From positions 1 through 46,360 of the forward strand of contig DATMAN010000096.1 in the NCBI GenBank assembly GCA_035560005.1: 46,360 bases of DNA. The letters run 5' to 3'. Positions 7,250-15,313 of the stretch are shown one piece after another (within the stretch, counting starts at the first letter, position 1; every line of letters starts with the position of its first letter). The notes under the pieces were generated by a model. The model was not told the origin of the DNA. It was given only the letters and a program-made list of their open reading frames with translations, and ran no database searches. Source of the DNA: Burkholderiales bacterium (lineage in GTDB: Bacteria > Pseudomonadota > Gammaproteobacteria > Burkholderiales > Eutrophovitaceae). A program made the position numbers and the translations under genes.

Positions 7250-7418
7250 GTTCTTCTCCTTCTGGTGACTATGACCAAGCATATTTTACTCCCGGCCCCG
7301 TTCCCCGGACCGCAGGGGATTCGCGCTTTCCCGCTGCCGTTTCCGGCTGGTGCCCGCTCCGATCGCATTGACAGAGACGGCGAGTCGAATAGACTTTGCG
7401 GCCGCACAGGACGACGCG

Positions 7419-7982
7419 ATGAGCAAAGCATTCACCGCACAGACGCGGCCGGACGACGAGACAGAAGAGGAATCCGGGGCTGCCCTTCCGGCCGGCGTCA
7501 AGAACTACATTACCCCGGCAGGCTATCGACGCCTGAAGGCGGAAGCGCTGCGCCTGCTCGACAAGGAACGCCCCGACCTGGTCAAGGTCATCCAGTGGGC
7601 CGCCTCGAACGGCGATCGGTCGGAGAACGCGGACTACATCTACGGCAAGCGGCGGCTGCGCGAGATCGACCGGCGCATCCGTTTCCTGACCAAGCGGCTC
7701 GACGCCGCCGTGGTGGTGGATCCCGCAGATCGCGAACCGACCGACCAGGTCTTCTTCGGCGCGACCGTGACAGTCAGGCACGGCAACGGCGAACGAAGGA
7801 CCTATTCAATCGTAGGCGTCGACGAGGCCAACCCCTCACGCGGCCTGATCTCCTGGGTCTCTCCGCTCGCCAGGGCACTGCTCAAGGCGCGCGAGGGCGA
7901 CGTGGTCACGCTGCGGATGCCCTCCGGCGTCGAGCAGATCGAGGTCGTGCAGGTGCAATACAAGCAAATCAGCGAGGCGTGA
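7419..7982 (+). CDS. greB: transcription elongation factor GreB
   Basis: A 187-residue Gre factor that stimulates transcript cleavage by backtracked RNA polymerase. The N-terminal coiled coil carries YITPAGYRRLKAEALRLL and the basic or acidic tip WAASNGDRSENADYIYGKRR. The C-terminal FKBP-like domain includes VFFGATVTV and ISWVSPLARALLKAREGD. The ERP motif after the first helix and the KRRLREIDRRIRFLTKRL helix favour GreB over GreA. Ahead of the Gre domain is a 28-residue acidic N-terminal extension (DDETEEESG) not present in the enterobacterial protein. It is a single gene, divergent from the peroxiredoxin gene. Confidence 0.93.
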   Translation: MSKAFTAQTRPDDETEEESGAALPAGVKNYITPAGYRRLKAEALRLLDKERPDLVKVIQWAASNGDRSENADYIYGKRRLREIDRRIRFLTKRLDAAVVVDPADREPTDQVFFGATVTVRHGNGERRTYSIVGVDEANPSRGLISWVSPLARALLKAREGDVVTLRMPSGVEQIEVVQVQYKQISEA

Positions 7983-8077
7983 GGGAAGAGGTTTTGTGGG
8001 CGCGAGAAGCAAGGCAGCGCACCGCCTGTCCCGCATTCTCCACACCTGCGCTTGCCCATTTCGGCCTCACGCCCCCT

Positions 8078-8896
8078 TTACGCCTCGGGCCTCGTCTCGC
8101 CTCCCAGCGCCTGGCTGAGCGCTCGCACCAGCGGCCCCAGTTTCGGAGGGTTCGCTTCCAGGCCCGGCCTGACGCCGTAGTGCTCCAACGCACGACTGCA
8201 GACCGGACCGATCGAGGCCACGAGCGTTCTGCGCAGCCCATCTTTCAGCTCCGCGGTCCTGCCTTCCGTTTGCGCCACCGCGAACAAGTTCTGGACCTGC
8301 GAGGCGCTGGTGAAGACCACCGCGTCCACGTCCACTGCGCCCAGGCGATCGATCAGATTCACCAGGGGCGTGACATCCCGCGGCAGCGCCCAGCGATAGG
8401 TCGGCACCTCGATGACGGTCGCGCCGCGTTGCTCGAGGGCCTCCTCCAATTCGACGTTGCTGTCGCCGTAGCGCTGCACCACGACCCGCTCGCCGCCGAT
8501 TTCGAGCGCGGCGACGGCATCCAGCAATTGCCGCGTGGTGTAGGGCTCGGCCGCGCTGAAATCGATCCGCACCTGCCGCCCGCGCAAGACGGCCGTGGGT
8601 TTGGGCCCGCGGACCGCCACGAGCGAACGCTGCAGAAGGTGTTGCAACGCTGGCGTGACACCGAGGTTATCGGTCGCGTCGAACAGGGCCCGGGTGCCGA
8701 CGCCGGTCTGGAACACAAACAACCGGGCGGGGTGCCGGGCCAACTCCTCGACCAGCGCGCGAATACGCGGCAGATCGACCTCCGGCACCTCGGCCAATGC
8801 CGGTGCCGAGATCGGCACGCCGCCCTGCTTGCGCACCATGTCGGCCAGGTGCTCGGCGAAGCGGCTCTCCAGGAGCGCGATCGTCTTGTCTTTCAT
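8078..8896 (-). CDS. hemD: uroporphyrinogen-III synthase (HemD family)
   Basis: A 272-residue protein with the two-lobed HemD layout: a first lobe beginning MKDKTIALLESRFAEHLADM, a linker, then VVVQRYGDSN and a second lobe with VVFTSASQVQNLF and VASIGPVCSRALEHYG. The family inverts ring D of hydroxymethylbilane to make uroporphyrinogen III for haem, sirohaem and cobalamin synthesis. HemD is poorly conserved, so the call rests on the T-S-A/S and IG-P-C/T-A motifs. The gene stands alone rather than next to hemC, and homologs of this stand-alone type may serve in assimilatory or sirohaem pathways. Confidence 0.82.
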   Translation of the reverse strand: MKDKTIALLESRFAEHLADMVRKQGGVPISAPALAEVPEVDLPRIRALVEELARHPARLFVFQTGVGTRALFDATDNLGVTPALQHLLQRSLVAVRGPKPTAVLRGRQVRIDFSAAEPYTTRQLLDAVAALEIGGERVVVQRYGDSNVELEEALEQRGATVIEVPTYRWALPRDVTPLVNLIDRLGAVDVDAVVFTSASQVQNLFAVAQTEGRTAELKDGLRRTLVASIGPVCSRALEHYGVRPGLEANPPKLGPLVRALSQALGGETRPEA

Positions 8897-9364
8897 GAAA
8901 TCGGTTCACATTCTGAACTGCGCAACACAGGGAGGAAAGCACAGGCAGAAGAGCCAACCAGGAGGACACAGAAAAAAACCAGTCCGACGACACAACCAAA
9001 CGTCACGCTGTAGAAGCACATGAACCACCAGCGCCCTTGTCTCTCCTCACCTTGAGGTAGTCGGACAGCATTCGCACCTTTTCGCTGCCCAATCCATACC
9101 GCGGCCCCCTTTCGCTCATTCAACGCGACGGGAAGCCGCGGTGCTCATCGCTTTGACAAACGCCATGTCGGGCCAACGGGCGTCGTTGCGCGACGGTCCG
9201 GTTCAGCGGTTGTGCGTTTGGCGCACAGCGCAAGAACGTCCAAAAAGTGGGCAAGAGCCTACAAGCGCATTGCGCTTCAAACACCGATGCTGAGCGCCAA
9301 GGCCGTTATCGCTGACTGGAGCAGGCGGCCGCAACGATTTTCAACTCGTGCAAAGGAGGCAGTC
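8897..9364. other. 470-base stretch without a convincing gene
   Basis: This divergent region separates hemD and an exported small protein. It contains a reverse-strand open frame of 76 codons with a hydrophobic middle (VGLVFFCVLLVG), but it lacks a ribosome-binding site and runs into the hemD start, so it was not called. The region is less GC-rich and has A-runs, consistent with promoters for both flanking genes. No repeat or RNA gene was recognised. Confidence 0.5.
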
Positions 9365-9715
9365 ATGACACGGAAGTCCCCCACACTCGTTCTCGCGCTC
9401 GCCGGTGCGGTGGCGCTCGGGCTGGCAGGCTTGGCACAGGCCGACGACCGTGGCGGTGCGGTCGAATCGCAGGCAACCATGATCAAGTCGCGCGGCGCGG
9501 ACGCCGCATATGCCGACTTGATGCGCGACTGGAGCTACAAGGGCGCCGACCAGGGCAAGGCGGTCAATCTGCGCTCCGATCCGGAACTGACTGCGGATCT
9601 GATGCGCGACTGGAGCGGCCCGGCCAAGGGTACGGCGGTGCAAAGCCGGCGCGCGCCGCATTCGCGCGCGGCGGAGTCGGCCTACGACGACCTGATGCGC
9701 AACTGGGGCGGGTGA
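9365..9715 (+). CDS. exported small protein with three DLMR(D/N)W repeats
   Basis: 116 residues: a clear signal peptide (residues 1-26, LVLALAGAVALGLAGLAQA, cleavage after QA) and a small hydrophilic mature part. The motif D-L-M-R-(D/N)-W occurs three times, at 51-56, 78-83 and 109-114, each preceded by an A/Y-rich helix start. No known family is recognised. The repeats suggest short amphipathic helices that bind a repeated partner or each other. It has a strong AAAGGAGG ribosome-binding site and its own terminator 56 bases downstream, so it is a monocistronic, probably well-expressed gene. Confidence 0.8.
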   Translation: MTRKSPTLVLALAGAVALGLAGLAQADDRGGAVESQATMIKSRGADAAYADLMRDWSYKGADQGKAVNLRSDPELTADLMRDWSGPAKGTAVQSRRAPHSRAAESAYDDLMRNWGG

Positions 9716-9770
9716 GAAACACCCACCCCCTTCACCCCGGCCTTTCCCGCCGGGCGTAGAGGGTGAAGAA

Positions 9771-9810
9771 GCAAAGGGCGACCGATGCCGGTCGCCCTTT
9801 GTGTTTTCTG
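9771..9810 (+). terminator. rho-independent terminator of the DLMRDW-repeat gene
   Basis: A perfect 12-bp stem (AAAGGGCGACCG pairing with CGGTCGCCCTTT) with a four-base loop, followed by GTGTTTTCT. A second, weaker hairpin (CTTCACC/GGTGAAG) precedes it. It is the best intrinsic terminator in this part of the window. Confidence 0.85.
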
Positions 9811-9918
9811 CCGCTCGAAGGTCACCCGGGACCGGCCGTCAGAACCCTTTTTGAAGCGCATGCTCGCTTTATTCTCGTTGTTGCTCTTATTGGCGTGCCT
9901 GGTGCCCTGGTGGTTCGG

Positions 9919-10626
9919 TCAGATTTTCTCCGCGCGTACGGTGGCGGCGCTCTGGCCGAAGAGGAACTTCCTCGCTTCGTCATCCACCACGGGCTGGCTG
10001 CTGATCGCCTTGCCCTTCTCGTAGGCGCGCACCACGGCAGGCCGCGCCCGGATCGCCTCGAACCAGCGTTTCAGGTTCGGAAAGTCCTCCAGATTCTGCT
10101 GCTGCCGGGCGTGCGGAACGATCCACGGATAAATCGCCATGTCGGCAATCGAGTATTCCCCCGCCACGTATTGCCGATCCGCGAGCTGCCGGTCGAGCAC
10201 GGCGTAAAGGCGCGAGGTCTCCTTGACGTAGCGGTCGATCGCGTACGGCAGTTTCTCGGGCGCGTAATGGACGAAGTGGTGGTTCTGCCCCGCCATCGGC
10301 CCGAGACCGCCCATCTGCCAGAACAACCACTGCAGAACCTGCACCCTGCCGCGCAGACCGGCCGGAATGAACCGCCCGGTTTTCTCGGCCAGATAGAGCA
10401 GGATCGCGCCAGACTCGAACACCGAAATCGGCCCTTTGTCGTCGGATGCTTCGCGATCGATGATCGCCGGCATCCGGTTGTTCGGCGAAATCCTCAGGAA
10501 GTCGGACTTGAACTGCTCACCGCGCCCGATGTTGACCGGAACGATCCGGTACTCGAGCCCGGTTTCTTCCAGGAAGATCGTGATCTTGTGCCCGTTGGGC
10601 GTGGGCCAGTAGTAGAGCTCGATCAT
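9919..10626 (-). CDS. glutathione S-transferase, Nu class (YghU/YfcG-like)
   Basis: A 235-residue GST. The thioredoxin-like N-terminal domain begins MIELYYWPTPNGHKITIFLE; the T-P-N-G-H-K segment is the active-site loop of Nu-class enzymes, which use threonine and asparagine near glutathione and show disulfide reductase activity. NNRMPAIID gives the cis-proline, and FESGAILLYLAEKTG the gamma-glutamyl binding motif. The C-terminal helical domain contains YVAGEYSIADMAIYPWI, the conserved N-capping region. Likely roles are disulfide or organic hydroperoxide reduction in the cytoplasm. It lies downstream of the PRISE-type reductase on the same strand, 110 bases apart. Confidence 0.9.
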   Translation of the reverse strand: MIELYYWPTPNGHKITIFLEETGLEYRIVPVNIGRGEQFKSDFLRISPNNRMPAIIDREASDDKGPISVFESGAILLYLAEKTGRFIPAGLRGRVQVLQWLFWQMGGLGPMAGQNHHFVHYAPEKLPYAIDRYVKETSRLYAVLDRQLADRQYVAGEYSIADMAIYPWIVPHARQQQNLEDFPNLKRWFEAIRARPAVVRAYEKGKAISSQPVVDDEARKFLFGQSAATVRAEKI

Positions 10627-10736
10627 GGTCTTGACTGGGTATCAAGCGGACCGATCGCCGAGGCGGGCCCGGACGAGCGTCGCCTTCGTCCCGCGCGCCT
10701 CACCCCTTTTTGCCCGACGTCTCCCGCCTCTCCTCA

Positions 10737-11783
10737 TCACGGAATGATCCGATTCGCCCGAAACCCCGCGAACAGCCGCGAGAACATTTCCTCCGAATCC
10801 ACAGTTTCGCAGAAGCCTGCGCGGCGCGCTTTGCCGCAGTCTGAAATGACATCCCACTCGGCCGAGAAGACGAAATCGCCGAACTTCCAGGCGGCGACAT
10901 CTTCGAAGCGGTTGGGTTCCAGTCCGTGCTTTGCCACGATGCGCTCCCACACCGGGGCCTTGTCCTGCATGAAGTCCTGCAACGAAAAAGGTCTCGGCGG
11001 GCCAGCCTCGAGGCCGAAGAGCGCGGCCAGCTTCGGCCAGACGTACTCCCAGCGGAACAAGTCACCGTTGGTGATGTTGTAGGCCTGGTTCGCGCACTGC
11101 GGGCTGGTGGCCATCCATTCGATTGCCCGCGCCAGCAGGCCGGAGTCGGTGACCTGATAGAGCGTTCTCCAGTTCGCCGGCTTGCCGGGATGCGAGAACA
11201 CCATTCCGAGTTCCTTGCAGATAGAGGCATAGACGGCTAGCACCATCGTGAGGTTCATCGAATTGCCCAGGGCGAATCCGCACACGGCGTGCGGGCGCAC
11301 CGCGGACCACGTCCAGTCGCGGCCGCGCTGGCGCACCTCCAGGAGGTCCTGCTGTGCGTAGTAGAACACTTCGGAGGCCAGGCGCGGATCGGTTTCCTTC
11401 GCCGGCGTCTTGAACGGTCCGAGGTGGCTGCCGTACCACTTTGTTCCTTGCACCAGGTGTACGTGCTGCAACTGCGTGGCTGCCGGCTCGATCGCATCGA
11501 GGAGATTGCGCAGCAGCGCGACATTGTTCTCGCTCGACTCCTGCGTGGTCGGCCGCTCCACATAGGCGGCGTAGAAGACGTGGCTCACCGCGCGCAGTTC
11601 CCCGAGCCGCGCCTTGCACTGCGCCGCATCGGCCAGATCGACGGCGACATGGCGATAGTTGCCGGCTACCTCCGGGCTGCGGCGCGAGACCGCGATCACG
11701 CTCCAGTCCGGTTTCGCGACCAGGTGTGCCAGCAGATAGCGGCCCACGACCCCGGTCGCTCCGGCCACCAAAGCGGTCTTCAT
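10737..11783 (-). CDS. PRISE-type SDR (progesterone 5-beta-reductase/iridoid synthase-like)
   Basis: A 348-residue NAD(P)H-dependent extended short-chain reductase. The nucleotide site is GATGVVGRYLL at residues 8-18. Family hallmarks are QGTKWYGSHLGPFKTP, the EVFYYAQQDLLE segment bearing the catalytic tyrosine, and WSAVRPHAVCGFALGNSMN, followed by VYASICKELG. PRISE enzymes reduce activated enone double bonds; bacterial substrates are mostly unknown and could include reactive enals. The gene is transcribed divergently from glutathione reductase, with about 75 bases between starts. Both could respond to electrophile stress (inference only). Confidence 0.88.
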   Translation of the reverse strand: MKTALVAGATGVVGRYLLAHLVAKPDWSVIAVSRRSPEVAGNYRHVAVDLADAAQCKARLGELRAVSHVFYAAYVERPTTQESSENNVALLRNLLDAIEPAATQLQHVHLVQGTKWYGSHLGPFKTPAKETDPRLASEVFYYAQQDLLEVRQRGRDWTWSAVRPHAVCGFALGNSMNLTMVLAVYASICKELGMVFSHPGKPANWRTLYQVTDSGLLARAIEWMATSPQCANQAYNITNGDLFRWEYVWPKLAALFGLEAGPPRPFSLQDFMQDKAPVWERIVAKHGLEPNRFEDVAAWKFGDFVFSAEWDVISDCGKARRAGFCETVDSEEMFSRLFAGFRANRIIP

Positions 11784-11859
11784 GGTTTGCCTCGCATGGG
11801 GTCGCCGTCCCCTTCGCTATACTGGCCGCCTTTTCTAGACCATCGGCGCGAATTGCGCA

Positions 11860-13230
11860 ATGAAACGCTTCGACCTCCTGGTGATCGGCGGCGGCAGCGG
11901 CGGCGTGGCCACCGCCAATCGCGCTGCATCGTACGGGGCGCGTGTTGCGCTGTTCGAGCCGGGCCGAATGGGCGGCACCTGCGTCAACGTGGGCTGCGTG
12001 CCGAAGAAGATCATGTGGAGCGCAGCCACGCTCGCCCACGCGATCGAGGAAGCCCGCGGCTACGGTTTCGAGGCGCACGCGGAACGCTTCGACTGGCGTG
12101 GCCTGAAGGTCCGCCGCGACGACTACATCCGCAAGCTGAATGCCGGTTACGAGCGCGGACTGACCAACAACAAGGTCTCGATCGTGCGCGCATTCGCGCG
12201 CTTCGTCGCGCCCGATACGCTCGAGGCGGGCGGCGAGCGCTACAGCGCCCCCCATGTCGTCGTTGCGGTCGGCAGCCATCCGATCGTGCCCGAGATCCCG
12301 GGCGCGGCGCTCGGGATCACCTCCGATGGATTCTTCGAGCTGGAGCGCCGGCCCGACAAGGTCGCCATCGTCGGCGCCGGATACGTCGCGGTGGAGTTGA
12401 GCGGAGTCCTGCGAGCGCTCGGCGCGGAAGTGACCGTGCTGATCCGCCGCGAGCGGGTGCTGCGCTCGTTCGATGCGATGCTCGGCACCCGGCTTATGGA
12501 ACAGATGGAGGCGGACGGCATTCGCATCGTCCGACATTCGCAGGTGGGTCGCGTCGAGCGCGCGGCGGACGGGCTGCGGATCGAGTACGGCGCAGGCGCG
12601 CTCCCGGGATTCGACACGCTGATCTGGGCCATCGGACGCCAGCCGAACAGCGCGGGGCTGGGACTCGAAGCGATCGGCCTTCGGCCGGAGCCCGGCGGCG
12701 TGATTCCCACCGATGCGTTTCAGGAAACCGTGGTCAGGGGCGTGTACGCGATCGGCGACGTGACGGGCCGCTTCGAGCTGACACCCGTGGCCATCGCGGC
12801 TGGACGGCGGCTGGCGGATCGACTGTTCGGCGGCCAGACGGCGCGCCACCTGCCCTACGAGAACATACCCACCGTGCTGTTCACGCACCCGCCGATCGGC
12901 ACGGTGGGTCTCTCGGAGCAGGCGGCAGTCGAGCGCTACGGCGCGGAGCAGATCAGGATCTACGAAACCGGCTTCATTCCGATGTACTACGCTTTCGGCG
13001 AACGCCAGCCCAGGTGCTTCATGAAGCTCGTCGTGGCGGGAGCCGAGGAGCGCATCGTCGGCTGCCACCTGATCGGCATGGGCGCGGATGAAATCCTGCA
13101 GGGCTTCGCCGTGGCGCTGCGCATGGGCGCGACCAAGGCCGATTTCGACGACACCGTGGCGATTCATCCCACGGTCGCGGAGGAGCTGGTCACCATGCGC
13201 GGCAGCCGCGCCGCGGCGCCGCAGGAATGA
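11860..13230 (+). CDS. gor: glutathione-disulfide reductase
   Basis: A 456-residue FAD/NADPH disulfide oxidoreductase. The FAD site is [14 protein letters not shown] (10-23). The redox-active cysteines are C41 and C46 in [14 protein letters not shown]; the KK ending rather than SK is typical of glutathione reductase. The NADPH domain has [14 protein letters not shown] and the two-arginine cluster [11 protein letters not shown] for NADP recognition. The C-terminal dimer domain provides [11 protein letters not shown] with the catalytic histidine. It lacks the N-terminal HMA domain and C-terminal cysteine pair of MerA. It restores reduced glutathione in the cytoplasm. It is divergent from the PRISE reductase. 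Confidence 0.93.
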   Translation: MKRFDLLVIGGGSGGVATANRAASYGARVALFEPGRMGGTCVNVGCVPKKIMWSAATLAHAIEEARGYGFEAHAERFDWRGLKVRRDDYIRKLNAGYERGLTNNKVSIVRAFARFVAPDTLEAGGERYSAPHVVVAVGSHPIVPEIPGAALGITSDGFFELERRPDKVAIVGAGYVAVELSGVLRALGAEVTVLIRRERVLRSFDAMLGTRLMEQMEADGIRIVRHSQVGRVERAADGLRIEYGAGALPGFDTLIWAIGRQPNSAGLGLEAIGLRPEPGGVIPTDAFQETVVRGVYAIGDVTGRFELTPVAIAAGRRLADRLFGGQTARHLPYENIPTVLFTHPPIGTVGLSEQAAVERYGAEQIRIYETGFIPMYYAFGERQPRCFMKLVVAGAEERIVGCHLIGMGADEILQGFAVALRMGATKADFDDTVAIHPTVAEELVTMRGSRAAAPQE

Positions 13231-13461
13231 AGCATGAAGTAAGAAGGAAGACGGATCCATGATCGGGGTACACAGAGTAGCCGGATGAACGCTTTCGGGC
13301 CAGCACCGGCCGGCTTCTTCACGGCTCATCCTTCCTTGCTCCCTCATCCTTGATCTTGTGTTACCTTTGCGCCTCACACCCAACGGTTCGACGCTGCCGC
13401 ACGGCAGTCTCCGCTCGAATCGAGAACAGAACAAAGACTTCGGACGCAGAGGAGGAGAGCG

Positions 13462-14865
13462 ATGACAACCGCCAACGAAGCGCGTGAGCTTGTCCGGGAA
13501 GTGGAGAGAGGCCACTACGACCCGTACCAGCTCGACCCGAAAGATGTCCTGGATCCGCCGGTCGAGTTCGGTGCCATCCTGCGCAGAATCGGTCCCGGCC
13601 TGGTGCTCTCCGCCTCCATCGTGGGTTCCGGCGAACTGATCGCCACCACCACGCTGGGCGCCGAAGTCGGCTACGTGGTGATGTGGCTGATCATCTTCAG
13701 CTGTCTGATCAAGGCGGTGATCCAGGCCTTCCTCGGCCGCTACACGATCGTGCGCGGCGAGACCGGACTGGCCGCATTCAATCGCATTCCCGGCAGGCTG
13801 TGGAAGGTGAACTGGGTGCTGTGGGCCTGGGCGCTGATGGTGTTCTTCACGTTGTTCCAGATCTGCGCCATGTTCATCGGCGTTTCGCAGGCGATGAACC
13901 TGCTGGTCGCGGACATCGGTGTCACGTGGTGGGTCCTGGGCTTCTTTGTCCTGACCCTCGTCCTGCTGCTCGGCGGCGCCTACAAGCGCATCGAAGGCAT
14001 CGCGATGATCAAGGTGGGGCTATTCACGCTCATCACGCTGCTCGCCGCGGTCGTGCTCACCCGGATGCCCCAGTACTTTTCCTGGAGCGATGTGACGAAC
14101 GGGTTCCAGTTCGAGTTGCCCGAAGCCGGACTGAAGACCGCGCTCGCCACTTTCGGCATCACGGGCGTGGGCGCCACCGAGCTGTACATGTACACCTACT
14201 GGTGTGTCGAGAAGGGCTATGCCCGCTATACCGGCCCCTACGAGGACACGGAGGCCTGGCGCAAACGCGCCCGCGGCTGGATCCGGGTGATGCACGTGGA
14301 CGTGGTCTTCTCCATGATCATCTACACCATCGCGACCATCGCCTTCTTCCTGCTGGGCGCCGGCATTCTGCATGGCATGGGCAAGGTGCCGGGCGGTACC
14401 GACATGATCGTCGTGCTGTCGAACATCTACACCGAGACGCTCGGCGGCTGGGCCAAATGGTTGTTCTACATCGGCGCCATCGTCATCCTGTACGGCACGA
14501 TCTTCGCCGCCACTGCAGGACACTCCCGGATGTGTTCGGATTTCCTGCGGCTCACCGGCGTCTACGAGCACGACGACTACAAGGCACGACTGCGCTGGCG
14601 CGACACCTTCATCGTCGTGCTGGTGGCGATCCCCCTGGGGATGTACTTCATCTTCGGGCAGGCGCCTGTCGACATGGTGCGCTGGGGCGGCATCGCGCAG
14701 GCGTGGACGCTGCCGATCCTGAGCCTGGGGACCCTGTATCTTTATCACCGATTCATGCCGAAGGAACTCGCGGCGACCAGATTCATGACGATCGTCCTGT
14801 GGCTGGGCGCAATCGTGATCACGGGCTTCGTACTGGTGAGCGAGTTCCGCCGCTTCATGGCCTGA
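13462..14865 (+). CDS. Nramp-related membrane transporter, paralog 1, lacking the DPGN motif
   Basis: A 467-residue membrane protein of the Nramp (LeuT) fold with about 11 helices. Helix 1 starts with the family motif GPG (44-46), but where true Nramp carriers have DPGN this protein has GSGE (55-58). The helix 6 MPH motif is also missing; the region reads ITGVGATELYMYTYW. Those residues bind Mn2+ or Fe2+ in classic Nramp, so a different substrate is likely. The N-terminal tail contains HYDPYQLDPKDVLDPP, also seen in the second copy. A strong GGAGGAGAG ribosome-binding site precedes the ATG. It forms a cluster with a RidA-like gene and a second paralog. Confidence 0.85.
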   Translation: MTTANEARELVREVERGHYDPYQLDPKDVLDPPVEFGAILRRIGPGLVLSASIVGSGELIATTTLGAEVGYVVMWLIIFSCLIKAVIQAFLGRYTIVRGETGLAAFNRIPGRLWKVNWVLWAWALMVFFTLFQICAMFIGVSQAMNLLVADIGVTWWVLGFFVLTLVLLLGGAYKRIEGIAMIKVGLFTLITLLAAVVLTRMPQYFSWSDVTNGFQFELPEAGLKTALATFGITGVGATELYMYTYWCVEKGYARYTGPYEDTEAWRKRARGWIRVMHVDVVFSMIIYTIATIAFFLLGAGILHGMGKVPGGTDMIVVLSNIYTETLGGWAKWLFYIGAIVILYGTIFAATAGHSRMCSDFLRLTGVYEHDDYKARLRWRDTFIVVLVAIPLGMYFIFGQAPVDMVRWGGIAQAWTLPILSLGTLYLYHRFMPKELAATRFMTIVLWLGAIVITGFVLVSEFRRFMA

Positions 14866-14893
14866 GCCAGAGCGTACCCTGGGGAGAACGACA

Positions 14894-15241
14894 ATGACGA
14901 TCCAGCGATTCGAGGTGGGCCCGAGGCTCTCGCAGGTAGTGATCCACGGCGACACGGTCTACACGGCCGGCATCGTCGCCGACGATCCCAACGCGGACGT
15001 CGGCGGCCAGACCGGCCAGATTCTGGACAAGATCGATCGCTATCTGAAGGAAGCCGGAACCGACAAGACCCGGATCGTGATGGCCACGATCTGGCTGTCC
15101 GACATCCGCTATTACGACGAGATGAACGCAGTGTGGGACATGTGGGTGCCGAAGGGCCACACGCCTGCACGCGCGTGCGTGGAATCCCGGCTGGCCACGC
15201 CGCGATACAAGGTGGAAATCCGGGTCATCGCCGCGCGCTGA
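14894..15241 (+). CDS. RidA/YjgF-family protein
   Basis: A 115-residue protein of the Rid family. VYTAGIVADD, the helix with QILDKIDRYLKEAGTDKTRI, and TPARACVESRLATPRYKVEI cover the fold; the R in PARACVE corresponds to the arginine that binds the carboxylate of the enamine or imine intermediate in RidA. Canonical RidA hydrolyses 2-aminoacrylate; members outside the RidA subgroup act on other imines or ring compounds. It starts 28 bases after the first Nramp-related gene, behind GGGGAG, and is followed 72 bases later by the second, so it is probably in one operon and may act on the transported compound (inference). Confidence 0.88.
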   Translation: MTIQRFEVGPRLSQVVIHGDTVYTAGIVADDPNADVGGQTGQILDKIDRYLKEAGTDKTRIVMATIWLSDIRYYDEMNAVWDMWVPKGHTPARACVESRLATPRYKVEIRVIAAR

Positions 15242-15313
15242 TCCGGCTGCGTGCTCGCGCGGCGCGTGCGCGCGGTTGCCTGAGGGAATGCAATAGTGCC
15301 CGGGGAGGAAATC

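Noticed and set aside
8893..9123. Reverse-strand 76-codon frame with a hydrophobic middle
   Set aside because: No ribosome-binding site, no recognisable domain, and it runs into the hemD start region; more likely promoter DNA.
11062..13515. Very long reverse frame opposite the PRISE and glutathione reductase genes
   Set aside because: Low-complexity Arg/His/Gln-rich translation without domains; an antisense shadow caused by high GC content.
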